Below are positions 1-13,916 of a DNA stretch of 64,000 bases, in pieces (the first letter of the stretch is position 1; the number at the start of each line of letters is the position of its first letter). The notes beneath the pieces were generated by a model. The model worked only from the letters and a program-made list of their open reading frames with translations. It did not search any database and was not told the DNA's origin. A program made the translations under genes and the position numbers. Origin of the DNA: Janthinobacterium sp. J1-1 (GTDB lineage: Bacteria > Pseudomonadota > Gammaproteobacteria > Burkholderiales > Burkholderiaceae_D); contig NZ_CP132339.1 in NCBI RefSeq assembly GCF_030944405.1, positions 124,001 through 188,000 of the forward strand, read 5' to 3'.

Positions 1-338
1 CCGGCGCGGCCGGCAAACAGCAGCGCGGTCACGACCGGACCCAGTTCACGCATCAGCGACAGCGCCACCAGCTGGCCCAGCGACTGCGTCGCGCCATAGG
101 TGGTCAAGGTGTAATAGCCTTGCAGCCCCAGCACCATGCCGACAAACAGGCCGGACACGGTGGTGATCACCAGCGAGCGGCTACCGACAAAAAACAATTG
201 TTCGACCACCAGGCGCGGCCGGCGAAACAGGCCGCCCGAGGCGGCGATAATGATAAAGAAGGACCTGACGGCAAAGCCGAGGTCCTGGACCGAATGACGC
301 AACCATGCTCCGATAGCCGCCAGGAAACGCGCGATCAT
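1..338 (-). CDS. mlaE: MlaE phospholipid-transport permease, partial (N-terminal part only)
   Basis: This is the integral-membrane permease of the Mla ABC system, which moves phospholipids between the inner membrane and the periplasmic carrier MlaC. Only about 112 N-terminal residues are present because the window ends. The visible protein starts MIARFLAAIGAWLRH and contains the motif RRPRLVVEQLFFVGSRSL followed by a hydrophobic segment ending in GYYTLTTYGATQSLGQLVA and LMRELGPVVTALLFAGR, all typical of the MlaE family. Its ATG (338) overlaps the TGA of mlaF as ATGA, so the two are translationally coupled. The identification is firm. The C-terminal part and the downstream mla genes lie outside the window. 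Confidence 0.93.
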   Translation of the reverse strand, partial: MIARFLAAIGAWLRHSVQDLGFAVRSFFIIIAASGGLFRRPRLVVEQLFFVGSRSLVITTVSGLFVGMVLGLQGYYTLTTYGATQSLGQLVALSLMRELGPVVTALLFAGRA

Positions 339-1156
339 CGGCTGCCCTTCGCATGCAGGCCCAGGTCATCGGCCAGGGTCTTGCCAGGGTAATGGAACGG
401 CACCGGGCCGTCCGCTTCCGCATTGACGAACTGCTTTACGTACGGGTGGGTCGAGACGGCCATCTCGGCCGGCGTGCCGTGCGCCACGATTTTGCCGGAC
501 GACAGAAAATAAACATAATCAGCGATGGCGAAACACTCCTTCACATCGTGCGAAACCAGAATGGACGTGGAACCGAGCGCATCGTTCAGGTTGCGGATCA
601 GATTGGCGGTCACGCCCATGGAAATCGGGTCCAGGCCGGCAAACGGTTCGTCGTACATGATCAATTCAGGGTCGAGCGCAATCGCCCGCGCCAGCGCCAC
701 GCGCCGGCCCATGCCGCCTGAAATTTCAGCAGGTTTGAGTTGCGCCGCATTGCGCAGGCCGACCGCGTGCAGCTTCATCAGCACCAGGGTGCGGATCAGC
801 TCTTCGTTGAGGTCGGTATGCTCGCGCAGCGGGAAGGCGACGTTCTCGAACGCCGTCAGGTCGGTAAACAAGGCGCCATGCTGGAACAGCATGCCCATCT
901 TGCGGCGCATCAGGTACAGGTTTTCAGTATCGAGTTCATGCACGATCTGGCCGTCCACATTGACGGCGCCGGAACCGGGGCGCAGCTGGCCGCCGATCAG
1001 GCGCAGTACGGTGGTCTTGCCACTGCCGGAGCCACCCATGACGGCCACAACTTTTCCACGTGGGAAATCCATTTGAAGGCCCGATAAAATCGAACGTTCT
1101 CCATAGGCAAAGTGTAAATCACGGATTTCAACAAGATTTGGCACGACAGAACTCAC
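335..1156 (-). CDS. mlaF: MlaF, ATP-binding protein of the Mla phospholipid transporter
   Basis: This is the cytoplasmic ATPase that powers the MlaFEDB complex maintaining outer-membrane lipid asymmetry. Walker A is GGSGSGKTT at residues 41-49, the ABC signature is EISGGMGRRVALARA, and Walker B is LIMYDEP. The C-terminal tail KQFVNAEADGPVPFHYPG is the MlaF-specific extension. I chose the GTG at 1156 because VSSVVPNLVEIRDL lines up with the N-terminus of E. coli MlaF. A longer frame opens with another GTG at 1216, but the extra 20 residues have no family counterpart. No strong Shine-Dalgarno is visible for either start. mlaE follows with a 4-nt overlap. Confidence 0.93.
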   Translation of the reverse strand: MSSVVPNLVEIRDLHFAYGERSILSGLQMDFPRGKVVAVMGGSGSGKTTVLRLIGGQLRPGSGAVNVDGQIVHELDTENLYLMRRKMGMLFQHGALFTDLTAFENVAFPLREHTDLNEELIRTLVLMKLHAVGLRNAAQLKPAEISGGMGRRVALARAIALDPELIMYDEPFAGLDPISMGVTANLIRNLNDALGSTSILVSHDVKECFAIADYVYFLSSGKIVAHGTPAEMAVSTHPYVKQFVNAEADGPVPFHYPGKTLADDLGLHAKGSR

Positions 1157-1334
1157 TATTTTAATGGCGTATTGTAGTGCAGAAACACCAATCTCTGCTG
1201 AGGCACCCCTCGCCACCAGCCTGGCAAGGGGAAGAATACAACACTAATGAATCGAAAGTCAGATATTTTAGTGTAAAAACCGTGTAAAGACCGGCCACCT
1301 TCCCGATCACTTGATGTGCGAGCAAAACAACAAA

Positions 1335-1361
1335 GGCCACGCCGCTATGCGCGCCGTGGCC
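1335..1361 (-). terminator. Rho-independent terminator after gltBD
   Basis: Arms GGCCACG (1335-1341) and CGTGGCC (1355-1361) form a 7-bp stem, extended by three more pairs after one mismatch. Read on the minus strand it is followed by a T-rich run (TTTGTTGTTTTG). It lies 36 nt past the gltD stop. A second small hairpin (GCGAGC/GCTCGC, about 1374-1391) sits just before it. Confidence 0.65.
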
Positions 1362-1396
1362 CTGGCTTTCAAAGCGAGCGAGTGCTCGCTTATTTC

Positions 1397-2860
1397 TTAA
1401 CGCGGCAGCAACGATGCGCCCATCAGGAACTCGTCGACGGCGCGCGCGCACTGGCGTCCTTCGCGGATCGCCCACACCACCAGCGACTGGCCGCGGCGCA
1501 TGTCGCCGGCGGCAAAGATCTTCGGCACCGAGGTGTAGTAGCTGCGTTCGCCTTCCGTGACGGCCTTGGCGTTGCCGCGCGCATCAGTGTCGACGCCGAA
1601 CGCTGCGAGCACCTGCTGCACTGGCGACACAAAGCCCATCGCCAGGAACACCAGGTCGGCCTTCATCTCGAATTCCGAGTTTGGCACTTCGCTCATCTTG
1701 CCGTCTTTCCATTCGACCCGGCAGGCGATCAGCTTTTCGACCTTGCCGCCCTTGCCTTCGAAGCGCTTGGTGGCCACCGCCCAGTCGCGCTCGCAGCCTT
1801 CCTCGTGCGAGGACGAGGTGCGCAGCTTGGTCGGCCAGTAAGGCCAGACCAGCGGCTTGTTTTCCTGTTCCGGCGGCATCGGCATCAGTTCGAACTGGGC
1901 CACCGAGGCGGCGCCCTGGCGGTTCGAGGTGCCGACGCAGTCCGAGCCCGTATCGCCGCCACCGATCACCACCACGTGCTTGCCGGTGGCCTTGATCTGG
2001 TCCTTGACCTTGTCGCCGGCGTTGACCTTGTTTTGCAGCGGCAGGAAATCCATGGCGAAATGCACGCCCTTCAGTTCGCGGCCCGGCACCGGCAAGTCGC
2101 GCGGCTGTTCCGCGCCACCGGCCATGATGACGGCGTCGAATTCTTTTTCCAGGTCTTCCGGGAAAATCGTTTCCTTGGCCCAGTTATTTACATGGGCAGG
2201 GAAATCCTTGCCGACCAGCACGCTGGTGCGGAATACCACGCCTTCGGCTTCCATCTGTTTCACGCGCAGGTCGATATGCGACTTTTCCATCTTGAAGTCG
2301 GGAATGCCGTAGCGCAGCAGGCCGCCCACGCGGTCGCTCTTTTCAAACACGGTGACGGCGTGGCCGGCGCGCGCCAGCTGCTGCGCCGCCGCCAGGCCGG
2401 CGGGGCCGGAACCGACGATGGCCACTTTCTTGCCGGTGCTGAACGACGCCGGCTGCGGCGTGACCCAGCCGTGCTCCCAGCCCATGTCGATGATTTTATG
2501 CTCGATCGACTTGATGCCAACCGGATCTTCGTGGATGCCCAGGGTGCAGGCCGACTCGCATGGCGCCGGGCAGATGCGGCCGGTAAATTCCGGGAAGTTA
2601 TTGGTCGAATGCAAGACATCGAGCGCTTCGCGGTAGGCGCCGCGGTACACCAGGTCGTTCCAGTCCGGGATGATGTTGTTCACGGGGCAGCCCGTGTTGC
2701 AGAAAGGGATGCCGCAATCCATGCAGCGCGCGCCCTGCACGGTCGCCTGCGCGTCCGACAGGTGCAGCACGAATTCCTTGTAGTTCTTCAGACGCGCGGC
2801 AGGCTCCAGATAGTGTTCGTCCTGGCGCTTGAATTCCATGAAGCCGGTGATTTTACCCAC
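1397..2860 (-). CDS. gltD: Glutamate synthase (NADPH) small subunit
   Basis: This 487-residue beta subunit of NADPH-GOGAT passes electrons from NADPH through FAD and Fe-S clusters to GltB for glutamate synthesis from glutamine and 2-oxoglutarate. The N-terminal cluster cysteines are C46, C49, C54 and C58 ([13 protein letters not shown]), with a second group in CPAPCESAC. The first dinucleotide fold is [10 protein letters not shown] and the second is [12 protein letters not shown]. The start is a GTG at 2860 with AAAGGAA about 7 nt upstream; the ATG at codon 8 is a less likely alternative. It lies 71 nt downstream of gltB and is almost certainly co-transcribed with it. Confidence 0.96.
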   Translation of the reverse strand: MGKITGFMEFKRQDEHYLEPAARLKNYKEFVLHLSDAQATVQGARCMDCGIPFCNTGCPVNNIIPDWNDLVYRGAYREALDVLHSTNNFPEFTGRICPAPCESACTLGIHEDPVGIKSIEHKIIDMGWEHGWVTPQPASFSTGKKVAIVGSGPAGLAAAQQLARAGHAVTVFEKSDRVGGLLRYGIPDFKMEKSHIDLRVKQMEAEGVVFRTSVLVGKDFPAHVNNWAKETIFPEDLEKEFDAVIMAGGAEQPRDLPVPGRELKGVHFAMDFLPLQNKVNAGDKVKDQIKATGKHVVVIGGGDTGSDCVGTSNRQGAASVAQFELMPMPPEQENKPLVWPYWPTKLRTSSSHEEGCERDWAVATKRFEGKGGKVEKLIACRVEWKDGKMSEVPNSEFEMKADLVFLAMGFVSPVQQVLAAFGVDTDARGNAKAVTEGERSYYTSVPKIFAAGDMRRGQSLVVWAIREGRQCARAVDEFLMGASLLPR

Positions 2861-2931
2861 GATGATTCCTTTGTATTTAGGCTGGCGGGGAGCGGCCTGG
2901 CCGCTCCCTGGTCACATTGTTGTCAGCTGGC

Positions 2932-7632
<4,701 letters not shown>

Positions 7633-7702
7633 GGGCTTCTCCGCTGCAGATGACTATCGAAAAACTAGAGTAGTGCAATGCAGCAGAAAACTCAACTAGA
7701 AC

Positions 7703-7719
7703 AATCAGGGTCGGAGTCG
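7703..7719. repeat. Left copy of a 17-nt inverted repeat flanking the RAYT gene
   Basis: AATCAGGGTCGGAGTCG on the plus strand. Its inverted partner lies at 8572-8588 with one mismatch (16 of 17). The two copies bracket the transposase-like gene, as REP elements do around RAYT genes. The repeat sits between gltB and the RAYT stop codon, inside the probable gltB leader or promoter region. Confidence 0.7.
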
Positions 7720-7795
7720 AATTAAATGCAATTTTGTCGCCGTCAAAATTTAATAGGGACATAGTCACGAATACACCAATGAAAATGCGTCTTGT

Positions 7796-8512
7796 TTACC
7801 CTGGCGTTTTTTCGCTGATCTCGGCCGCCATCTTGCGCGGCCGGCCCCGTTTCGCGGGCAGCACTTGCCGTTTCATCTTCTGTTCCAGCGCCTGCTTGAA
7901 CGCGTCCGAACCGAGCGGCCAACCCTTCAATACCGCCGCTTCCAGGGCCTTGACCTGGCTGCTGCCCAGGCCCTGCTCGACCAGGCGCAGATAGGCCGCC
8001 TCGCGGTCGAACGGGGTATTGCCCAGCGCCCAGTACAGCGCATGGTCGGTGACGATGGGGTCGGGCTGCAGGCCGGCATGGTAGGCGTGGCTGGACCAGG
8101 GGTAGTCGCGCGGCTGGGCCGCCAGGCCCGCCTGCACCGGCACCATTTCCAGATAGTGACAGGAAAGCAGGAAAAAATGCTCGGCATCGATCACCGAGGT
8201 TTTGTAGCGTCCCTGCCACAATGCTCCCTCGCGGCCATACTTCTGGTTAAAGTAGGGTACGTAATAGCGCCCCAGCCACTGCATCAGCTGGCCCAGGCCA
8301 GTCGCATCGCCGGGCGTGGCCAATAAATGCAGCTGATCGGGCAATAAAACATAGGCGTGGATGGCCACCTTGAACATTTTGGCGCCGGTTTTCAGCCACG
8401 CAAGAAATTGCAGGTAATCGGCGTTGTCCTGGAACACCGGCTGGCGGTTGCTGCTGCGCTGGATGACGTAATGGGGCAGGTGCGGGATGATCAGACGGGG
8501 CAGGCGGGCCAT
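7796..8512 (-). CDS. REP-associated tyrosine transposase (RAYT, Y1_Tnp family)
   Basis: This 238-residue protein of the IS200-like Y1 transposase superfamily was probably domesticated for REP/REPIN mobilisation. The N-terminus MARLPRLIIPHLPHYVIQRS, the block HAYVLLPDQLHLLATP and the block LWQGRYKTSVID fit the RAYT family; Y103 in GRYK is the likely catalytic tyrosine. A basic C-terminus (AKRGRPRKM) follows. The metal-binding His-x-His of the family (usually NHVHLL) reads Q60-L-H62 here, so the first histidine is replaced. It is a single-copy gene with no IS ends beyond the 17-nt inverted repeat on both sides. It lies upstream of gltB on the same strand. Cleavage activity is uncertain. Confidence 0.85.
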   Translation of the reverse strand: MARLPRLIIPHLPHYVIQRSSNRQPVFQDNADYLQFLAWLKTGAKMFKVAIHAYVLLPDQLHLLATPGDATGLGQLMQWLGRYYVPYFNQKYGREGALWQGRYKTSVIDAEHFFLLSCHYLEMVPVQAGLAAQPRDYPWSSHAYHAGLQPDPIVTDHALYWALGNTPFDREAAYLRLVEQGLGSSQVKALEAAVLKGWPLGSDAFKQALEQKMKRQVLPAKRGRPRKMAAEISEKTPG

Positions 8513-8571
8513 GGCAGAGTCGACAGATTAGGGCGAATGCCTTGATTCTACACAGCTTGCGTGCTGTGGCG

Positions 8572-8588
8572 CGACTCTGACCCTGATT
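8572..8588. repeat. Right copy of the 17-nt inverted repeat flanking the RAYT gene
   Basis: CGACTCTGACCCTGATT on the plus strand is the reverse complement of the 7703-7719 copy with one mismatch. It lies 60 nt upstream of the RAYT start codon, in the gap before the response-regulator terminator. Confidence 0.7.
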
Positions 8589-8601
8589 TTTTTCACAAAC
8601 G

Positions 8602-8629
8602 AAAAAAAAGGGACGACTCCGTCCCTTTT
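8602..8629 (-). terminator. Rho-independent terminator of the response-regulator gene
   Basis: A perfect 10-bp stem, AAAAGGGACG (8606-8615) with CGTCCCTTTT (8620-8629), encloses the loop ACTC. On the minus strand it runs into further T residues. It begins 19 nt past the response-regulator stop. Confidence 0.85.
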
Positions 8630-8647
8630 ATTATTGTCAGCCTGTCT

Positions 8648-9331
8648 TCAGGACAGATTGAAACTGGCCGACAGGCTGTAGCCCTCGCCATAGGCGCTGC
8701 GCAGCGGCAGGTCCTGGCCCAGCCCCGTCTTGGCTTTCTTGCGCAATCGATACACCAGCATGTCGACACGGCGGCCCGCATCGGGATCGTCGCCACCCAT
8801 GCCGGCCACGATCACGTCGCGCGGCACCGGGCGGGTATTGATGGTCAGCAGGTGCAGGAAATTGAATTCCTTTTCCGTCAGCGCGATCACCGAACCCATC
8901 AATTCCAACTGGCGCGCGCTCACTTTCAAGGTCCACTTGCCCGGCTCCGGCGCCGCCGATTCCTGCGGACCGACGCGGCGGTCCAGCGCCTCGATATGGG
9001 CGGCCAGTTCCGGGAACTTGATCGGCTTGGTCAGGTAGTGGTCGGCGCCCAGGCGCAGGCCCAGGATGCGGCTGTCGAACGCCACCCGTCCGGTCAGCAC
9101 CAGCACGCCGATCTGCGGGTACAGCTGGCGCATGCGCGGGATGACATTGAAGCCGTCCTCGTCGGGCAAGCCCAGATCGAGCACGACCACATCGACATTG
9201 CCGTGGCTGAGCGCTGCCCACATATCGCCGGCCGAGCTGGTGATATGGACTTCATGTTCGAGCTCAACGAGGAACTCCGCCATGTCTTCTGCGTAGTCCA
9301 GATTGTCTTCGACGATCAGTATTTTCGTCAT
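8648..9331 (-). CDS. OmpR-family response regulator
   Basis: This 227-residue protein has an N-terminal receiver domain with acidic pocket E8/D9, phospho-acceptor D52 (VVVLDLGLPDEDGF) and conserved K102 in LTKPI. It has a C-terminal winged-helix DNA-binding domain (about 130-225) with LTEKEFNFLHLL and RRVDMLVYRLRKK, diagnostic of the OmpR/PhoB class. It lies 86 nt downstream of a histidine kinase on the same strand, its likely partner, and is followed by a clear terminator. The signal and the regulated genes cannot be told from sequence. Confidence 0.93.
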   Translation of the reverse strand: MTKILIVEDNLDYAEDMAEFLVELEHEVHITSSAGDMWAALSHGNVDVVVLDLGLPDEDGFNVIPRMRQLYPQIGVLVLTGRVAFDSRILGLRLGADHYLTKPIKFPELAAHIEALDRRVGPQESAAPEPGKWTLKVSARQLELMGSVIALTEKEFNFLHLLTINTRPVPRDVIVAGMGGDDPDAGRRVDMLVYRLRKKAKTGLGQDLPLRSAYGEGYSLSASFNLS

Positions 9332-9417
9332 TGCTACGCCATTCTTCTGTTAATAAGCATTTCATGCGGCAAACCTTGCCATGCACTTCTTGCACCATCA
9401 TGGACGGCAGGGCAGGT

Positions 9418-10614
9418 CTACGTCAAGGAATTATCACGGTTGACTTCAGCGTAAGCAAGGCTTTTCCCGGTGGCCACCGGCAGCGGCAGCCAAATCCGGA
9501 AAGCGGCGCCGCCCTCCCCGCGGTGATCGAGCTGCAAGCTGCCGCCATGGACCTCGACCACGGCGCGCGCCATATACAGGCCCAGCCCCGCGCCCGGGTG
9601 GCCGGCCGCAAGACTGCCGCGGTAGCCCTTGTCGAACACTTGCGCCATTTCAGACGCCGGCACGCCGGGACCATGGTCCAGCACCACGAACTCCACCCCA
9701 CCCTGTGGCCCCAAGCGGCCTTCAAGTACGATCGGGCTGCCGGCCGGGCTGAATTTGACGGCGTTTTCCAGCAGGATTTTCAGGGCCAGGGCCATGCCGG
9801 CCACGTCGCAGCGCAGGCGGGCCGGCAAGTCTTCATCGAGATGCAGCTGCACCGGATGGCTGGCCGGCACGGTGGCGGCGGCCTGTTGCAGCAGCGCCAG
9901 GGGGGCGATGCCGTCGGCGGCGCGCTCGCGGCCGATGGCCGCCATGCGCTCGGGCGACAGATAGTCGTCGATCATGGCCAACAAACGGTCGACCGCCGCC
10001 TGTATCTTGAGATAGCGCTTGCGCGTGGCCTCGTCGGCACCGCCGCCGGTCGCCACCAGGCGCTGGGCGGCGCCATCGATGGTGGCCAGCGGCGTACGGA
10101 ATTCATGCGACAGCATCGAGGCAAAGCGTTTCTGCTCGACGCCGCGCTGTGCTTCTTCCCGCTGCGCCTGCGTCACGTCGCGCACGCTGCCGACCAGGGT
10201 CCAGGGGCGGCCCGCCATGCGCTCGACGATGGTGGAGGTGATTTCCAGCGCCAGCTGGCCGTCGCCGTGCGGCAGTTCCGCTTCGCGCATGAGCGTCAGC
10301 CGGCTGGTGTCGCCGTCTTGCCAGCGCTGCAAGCGGGCCGGCACGTCGGCGCACAACAGCGCCGCATGCCGCTGCAAGGCGGACAGGTCCAGCCCGGTGA
10401 CACGCTGTGCGGCCGGGCTAATATAAAGCAATTCGAGGGTGGTCGCGTCGAGCAGGAATTGCGCGTCACGGCTATGCTCGGCCAGCAGGCGGAACTGCGC
10501 CTCGCCGGCGCGCGCGCGCAGCAGGGCGCGGCGCAATTGCACGAAACGCAGCGCCATCAGGATGGCGCCGGCCAGCAGCAACAGGAAGACAGGCAGCATG
10601 TTTACACCCGGCAT
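9418..10614 (-). CDS. PAS-domain sensor histidine kinase
   Basis: This 398-residue kinase has one N-terminal membrane segment (about residues 7-23, LPVFLLLLAGAILMAL), a PAS domain (about 38-150) and a HisKA domain with H170 in SHEFRTP. The HATPase has an N-box ILLENAVKFSPAG, a G1 box DHGPGVP and a G2 box GAGLGLYMAR. With essentially no periplasmic loop, it probably senses a cytoplasmic or membrane signal through the PAS domain. The gene ends 86 nt before the response regulator and starts 27 nt after the SNF2 helicase gene, so the three may be co-transcribed. Confidence 0.93.
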   Translation of the reverse strand: MPGVNMLPVFLLLLAGAILMALRFVQLRRALLRARAGEAQFRLLAEHSRDAQFLLDATTLELLYISPAAQRVTGLDLSALQRHAALLCADVPARLQRWQDGDTSRLTLMREAELPHGDGQLALEITSTIVERMAGRPWTLVGSVRDVTQAQREEAQRGVEQKRFASMLSHEFRTPLATIDGAAQRLVATGGGADEATRKRYLKIQAAVDRLLAMIDDYLSPERMAAIGRERAADGIAPLALLQQAAATVPASHPVQLHLDEDLPARLRCDVAGMALALKILLENAVKFSPAGSPIVLEGRLGPQGGVEFVVLDHGPGVPASEMAQVFDKGYRGSLAAGHPGAGLGLYMARAVVEVHGGSLQLDHRGEGGAAFRIWLPLPVATGKSLAYAEVNRDNSLT

Positions 10615-10641
10615 GGAATCAATACGCCAGTATAAGCGTGC

Positions 10642-13600
10642 TTAATCCTCCAGCGGCGCGAAAATCTGCTGCAAGTCTTCCTGGGTGAGCGCCATTTTCT
10701 GCGACTCGCCTTCGGCCAGGATCGATTGCGCCAGTTCCGATTTCTTTTGCTGCAGCAATTGAATCTTTTCTTCCAGCGTGCCCTTGGCGATCAATTTATA
10801 GACAAACACGGGCTTGTCCTGACCGATGCGCCAGGCGCGGTCGGTGGCCTGGTTTTCCGCGGCCGGATTCCACCACGGATCGTAATGGATGACGGTGTCA
10901 GCGGCCGTCAGGTTCAGGCCCACGCCGCCGGCCTTCAGGCTGATCAAAAAGATCGGCACGGCGCCCTGCTGGAAGGCCGCCACCTGGGCGCTGCGGTCCT
11001 TGGTTTCGCCGGTCAGCAAGGCGTAGGGAATATCGCGCGATTCCAGTTCTTCCTCGATCAGTTCCAGCATGCTGGTAAATTGCGAGAACACCAGGATCTT
11101 GCGCCCTTCGTCGAGCAGGTCTTCCACCATCTGCATCAGGTCGGCCAGCTTGGCCGAACCGGCCGCCTGCTTTTTCGCCGGCAGGGATTTGACCAGGCGC
11201 GGATCGCAGCAGACCTGGCGCAGTTTCAGCAGCGCTTCGAGGATCACGATCTGGCTGCGCGCCACACCCTTCTTGTCGATTTCCTCGCGGACCTTCTGGT
11301 CCATCGCCAGGCGCACGGTTTCGTACAGGTCGCGCTGCGGCCCCGTCAGTTCGACCTTGCGCACCATTTCCGTCTTTGGCGGCAACTCCTTCGCGACATT
11401 GTCTTTCGTGCGGCGCAGCAGGAAGGGCTTGATGCGGCGGTTGAGCAGCATGCGGCGCAGCGGGTCGTCCTGGCGCTCGATCGGATGGCGGAACTGGCTG
11501 TTGAAGGTTTTCTCGTCGCCCAGCAAGCCCGGCAGCAGGAAATGGAATTGCGACCACAGTTCGCCCAGGTGATTTTCCAGTGGCGTGCCGGACAAACACA
11601 GGCGGTGGCGCGCGCGCAACAGGCCCGCGCTTTGCGCCGCCTTGCTGCGCGTATTCTTGATGTAGTGCGATTCGTCGAGGATCACCAGGTGGAAATCATG
11701 CTCGCGCAAGATTTCCTCGTCGCGCGGCAGCAGCGCATACGTCGTCAGCACCAGGTCGCAATCGTCGATCTGGTCGAATTGCTGGGCGCGGTCCTTGCCT
11801 TGCAGCAGCAGCACTTTCAGGCTCGGGGCGAATTTGGCCGCCTCGTCCTGCCAGTTGCCCATCAGGCTGGTCGGCGCGATCACCAGCGCCGGATGCGTCA
11901 AGCGCCCCGCCTCTTTTTCGATCAGGATATGCGCCAGCGTCTGCACCGTCTTGCCGAGGCCCATGTCATCGGCCAGGATGCCGGCCAGGTCATGGTCGCG
12001 CAGGAATTGCATCCACGCCAGGCCGTCGGCCTGGTAATCGCGCAAGGTGGCTTGCAGGCCAGCGGGCGCCGCCACTTTCTGCACCGAGCCGAACTGGCTC
12101 AGCTTGCGGCCCATGGCGCGCAACTGCTCACCACCGGTCCAGCGCAGTTCCAGTCCGCGCGCCAGCTCTTCCAGGCGCGCCGCATCCAGGGTCGACATGC
12201 GCACGGCGCGCTTGATCTTGTCGTTGAAATACAGCTCGCCCAGGGTGTTCAGGATAGGACGCACCCTGCCCCACGGCAGCGCCACGCGGGTGCCGTCAAG
12301 CAGGGTGGCCAGCATCTGGTCATCCTCGGCATGCGCATCGATGATCTTCGGATTGAAGTCGTTCGGCGCATTGCGGATCAGTTGCACCAGCACCGGCAGC
12401 AGCGGCACGCGCTCCTGGTTGACGACGATGCCCAGTTCCAGCTCGAACCAGGCGTTGCCGCTGTCCGGGTCCTGGTCATCGATATCGGCGTACCAGTCAT
12501 CGACATCAAGCACGTCATAGCGGTATTTATTGGTTTTCTCGACGATCCAGCCCGCATCGAGCAAGGTATCGATGCCGGACTCGGCAAAGCGCAGCCATTC
12601 GGCCTGGCTCGGCAGCAGCAAGGCGCCCTTCAGGCCGCTCAAGGGTGCCGAGCCTGGTTTCTTGAATTGCAGTTCGGCCAGCAGCGCCAGCGCGCGCGCC
12701 TCGTCGACCGTGTTGCGCTGGATAATCTCGGTGACTTCGCCGACCTGGCGCACCACGCGCTGGGCCGGGTCGAACGACACCCTTTCGCCATCGTAATCGT
12801 AGGACAGCACCACAAAATCATGCCAGCGCTGCACGCTGCCGTCGGCCAGCATGGCGCTGTCCATCAGCAATACCGGCGTGGCCGCCACATCCTTGCGCAG
12901 ACGTTGCGGCAAGGGCTGCGGCAGCGGCATCAGGTGCTGCAAGCCCTGCGCCAGCAACAGTTGCGACACACGCACCTTGTCGTTCGCATTCAAGGGCGGC
13001 GCCTGCGCCACCAGCGCCTGCAGGTCGGCCAGGGAAATGTCGGAGCCGCCCTGGTTCAGTTCCAGCACGCCGCACGACAGATTGTCGATATACCACGGCG
13101 GATCGGTCGGCAGCATGTAGTCGATCTGGTCGGCGCCGTGGTGGCTGACGCCTTCCGGCGGGTCGACCTGCCAGCCCAGGCGCATGGTCTTGCCCTCGTC
13201 GCGCCAGAACAGCCGCGCCGGACGCACCGGGCCTTCTTTCAATGGATACACCAGGCCATTGCCGACATCGGCCCAGGAATTGGCCCACAACAGTTTGTCC
13301 TGCTCGGCCAGCATGGAAAGCAAAGCCGCGCCGACTTTCCCCTTCGGTTCGGTGGCGCTGCCGGTCTGCGAATTCTGGCCCGTGCGCATGGCCACAAAGA
13401 AGCGCACCAGGTCTTCATCGGCCGGCGTCAAAAACGTGGGCGGCGCCGACAGCAGCGAAAAGATCTCGCTGATGGGGCTGGCCGCAGCGACATCGCCATT
13501 CGGCCGCAGCCGCGCCTTGTACAGGCACAGCGCCACATGGCGCCCGCCGCTGGTGGGCGCCAGCACATAGATCAGGCGGTGCGCATTGAGCTTGGGATCG

Positions 13601-13755
13601 GGTTCGGCCAGCGGCAGCACGGGCTTGGGATGGGCGGCCGCCTCCACGCGCTGCAGCCAGGTGGCGACGGCGTACGGCAAGGGCCCGCCAGGCGCGCTGG
13701 CCGGTGCGGCAGGGGTGTCACTGATGTCGTCGCGGGTAAAATCCATGGTACGCAT
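10642..13755 (-). CDS. SNF2/RapA-type DEAD-box helicase
   Basis: This 1037-residue ATPase of the SWI2/SNF2 superfamily has about 560 residues of N-terminal family-specific sequence. The helicase core has motif I DMGLGKTVQT, motif II DESH, and a C-terminal lobe with VFSQFTSMLELIEEEL, GGVGLNLTAADTVIHYDPWWNP and DRAWRIGQ. Such proteins remodel nucleic acid-protein complexes rather than unwind DNA; the exact role is unknown. I take the ATG at 13755 (MRTMDFTRDD); the frame opens further upstream at 13785, and MDFTRDD at 13746 is also possible. It is divergent from tex, with a 161-nt shared intergenic region. Confidence 0.92.
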   Translation of the reverse strand: MRTMDFTRDDISDTPAAPASAPGGPLPYAVATWLQRVEAAAHPKPVLPLAEPDPKLNAHRLIYVLAPTSGGRHVALCLYKARLRPNGDVAAASPISEIFSLLSAPPTFLTPADEDLVRFFVAMRTGQNSQTGSATEPKGKVGAALLSMLAEQDKLLWANSWADVGNGLVYPLKEGPVRPARLFWRDEGKTMRLGWQVDPPEGVSHHGADQIDYMLPTDPPWYIDNLSCGVLELNQGGSDISLADLQALVAQAPPLNANDKVRVSQLLLAQGLQHLMPLPQPLPQRLRKDVAATPVLLMDSAMLADGSVQRWHDFVVLSYDYDGERVSFDPAQRVVRQVGEVTEIIQRNTVDEARALALLAELQFKKPGSAPLSGLKGALLLPSQAEWLRFAESGIDTLLDAGWIVEKTNKYRYDVLDVDDWYADIDDQDPDSGNAWFELELGIVVNQERVPLLPVLVQLIRNAPNDFNPKIIDAHAEDDQMLATLLDGTRVALPWGRVRPILNTLGELYFNDKIKRAVRMSTLDAARLEELARGLELRWTGGEQLRAMGRKLSQFGSVQKVAAPAGLQATLRDYQADGLAWMQFLRDHDLAGILADDMGLGKTVQTLAHILIEKEAGRLTHPALVIAPTSLMGNWQDEAAKFAPSLKVLLLQGKDRAQQFDQIDDCDLVLTTYALLPRDEEILREHDFHLVILDESHYIKNTRSKAAQSAGLLRARHRLCLSGTPLENHLGELWSQFHFLLPGLLGDEKTFNSQFRHPIERQDDPLRRMLLNRRIKPFLLRRTKDNVAKELPPKTEMVRKVELTGPQRDLYETVRLAMDQKVREEIDKKGVARSQIVILEALLKLRQVCCDPRLVKSLPAKKQAAGSAKLADLMQMVEDLLDEGRKILVFSQFTSMLELIEEELESRDIPYALLTGETKDRSAQVAAFQQGAVPIFLISLKAGGVGLNLTAADTVIHYDPWWNPAAENQATDRAWRIGQDKPVFVYKLIAKGTLEEKIQLLQQKKSELAQSILAEGESQKMALTQEDLQQIFAPLED

Positions 13756-13916
13756 GATGGTTGGAGTGTGTATCAAAATCGGCAACAGGCAATATTATCC
13801 TTCATACGCGGCCGAATAGCTTATTCAATATCAGTTCCGCAGCGCACACTGTCCAAAGACTGACACAATCGCGCCGATTGCGTATCATTCCAGCCTTGAT
13901 CGCTTTGGAAACAACC

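Noticed and set aside
10726..13863. A 1045-codon open frame on the plus strand opposite the SNF2 helicase
   Set aside because: Same antisense artefact; the minus-strand protein carries all SNF2 motifs.
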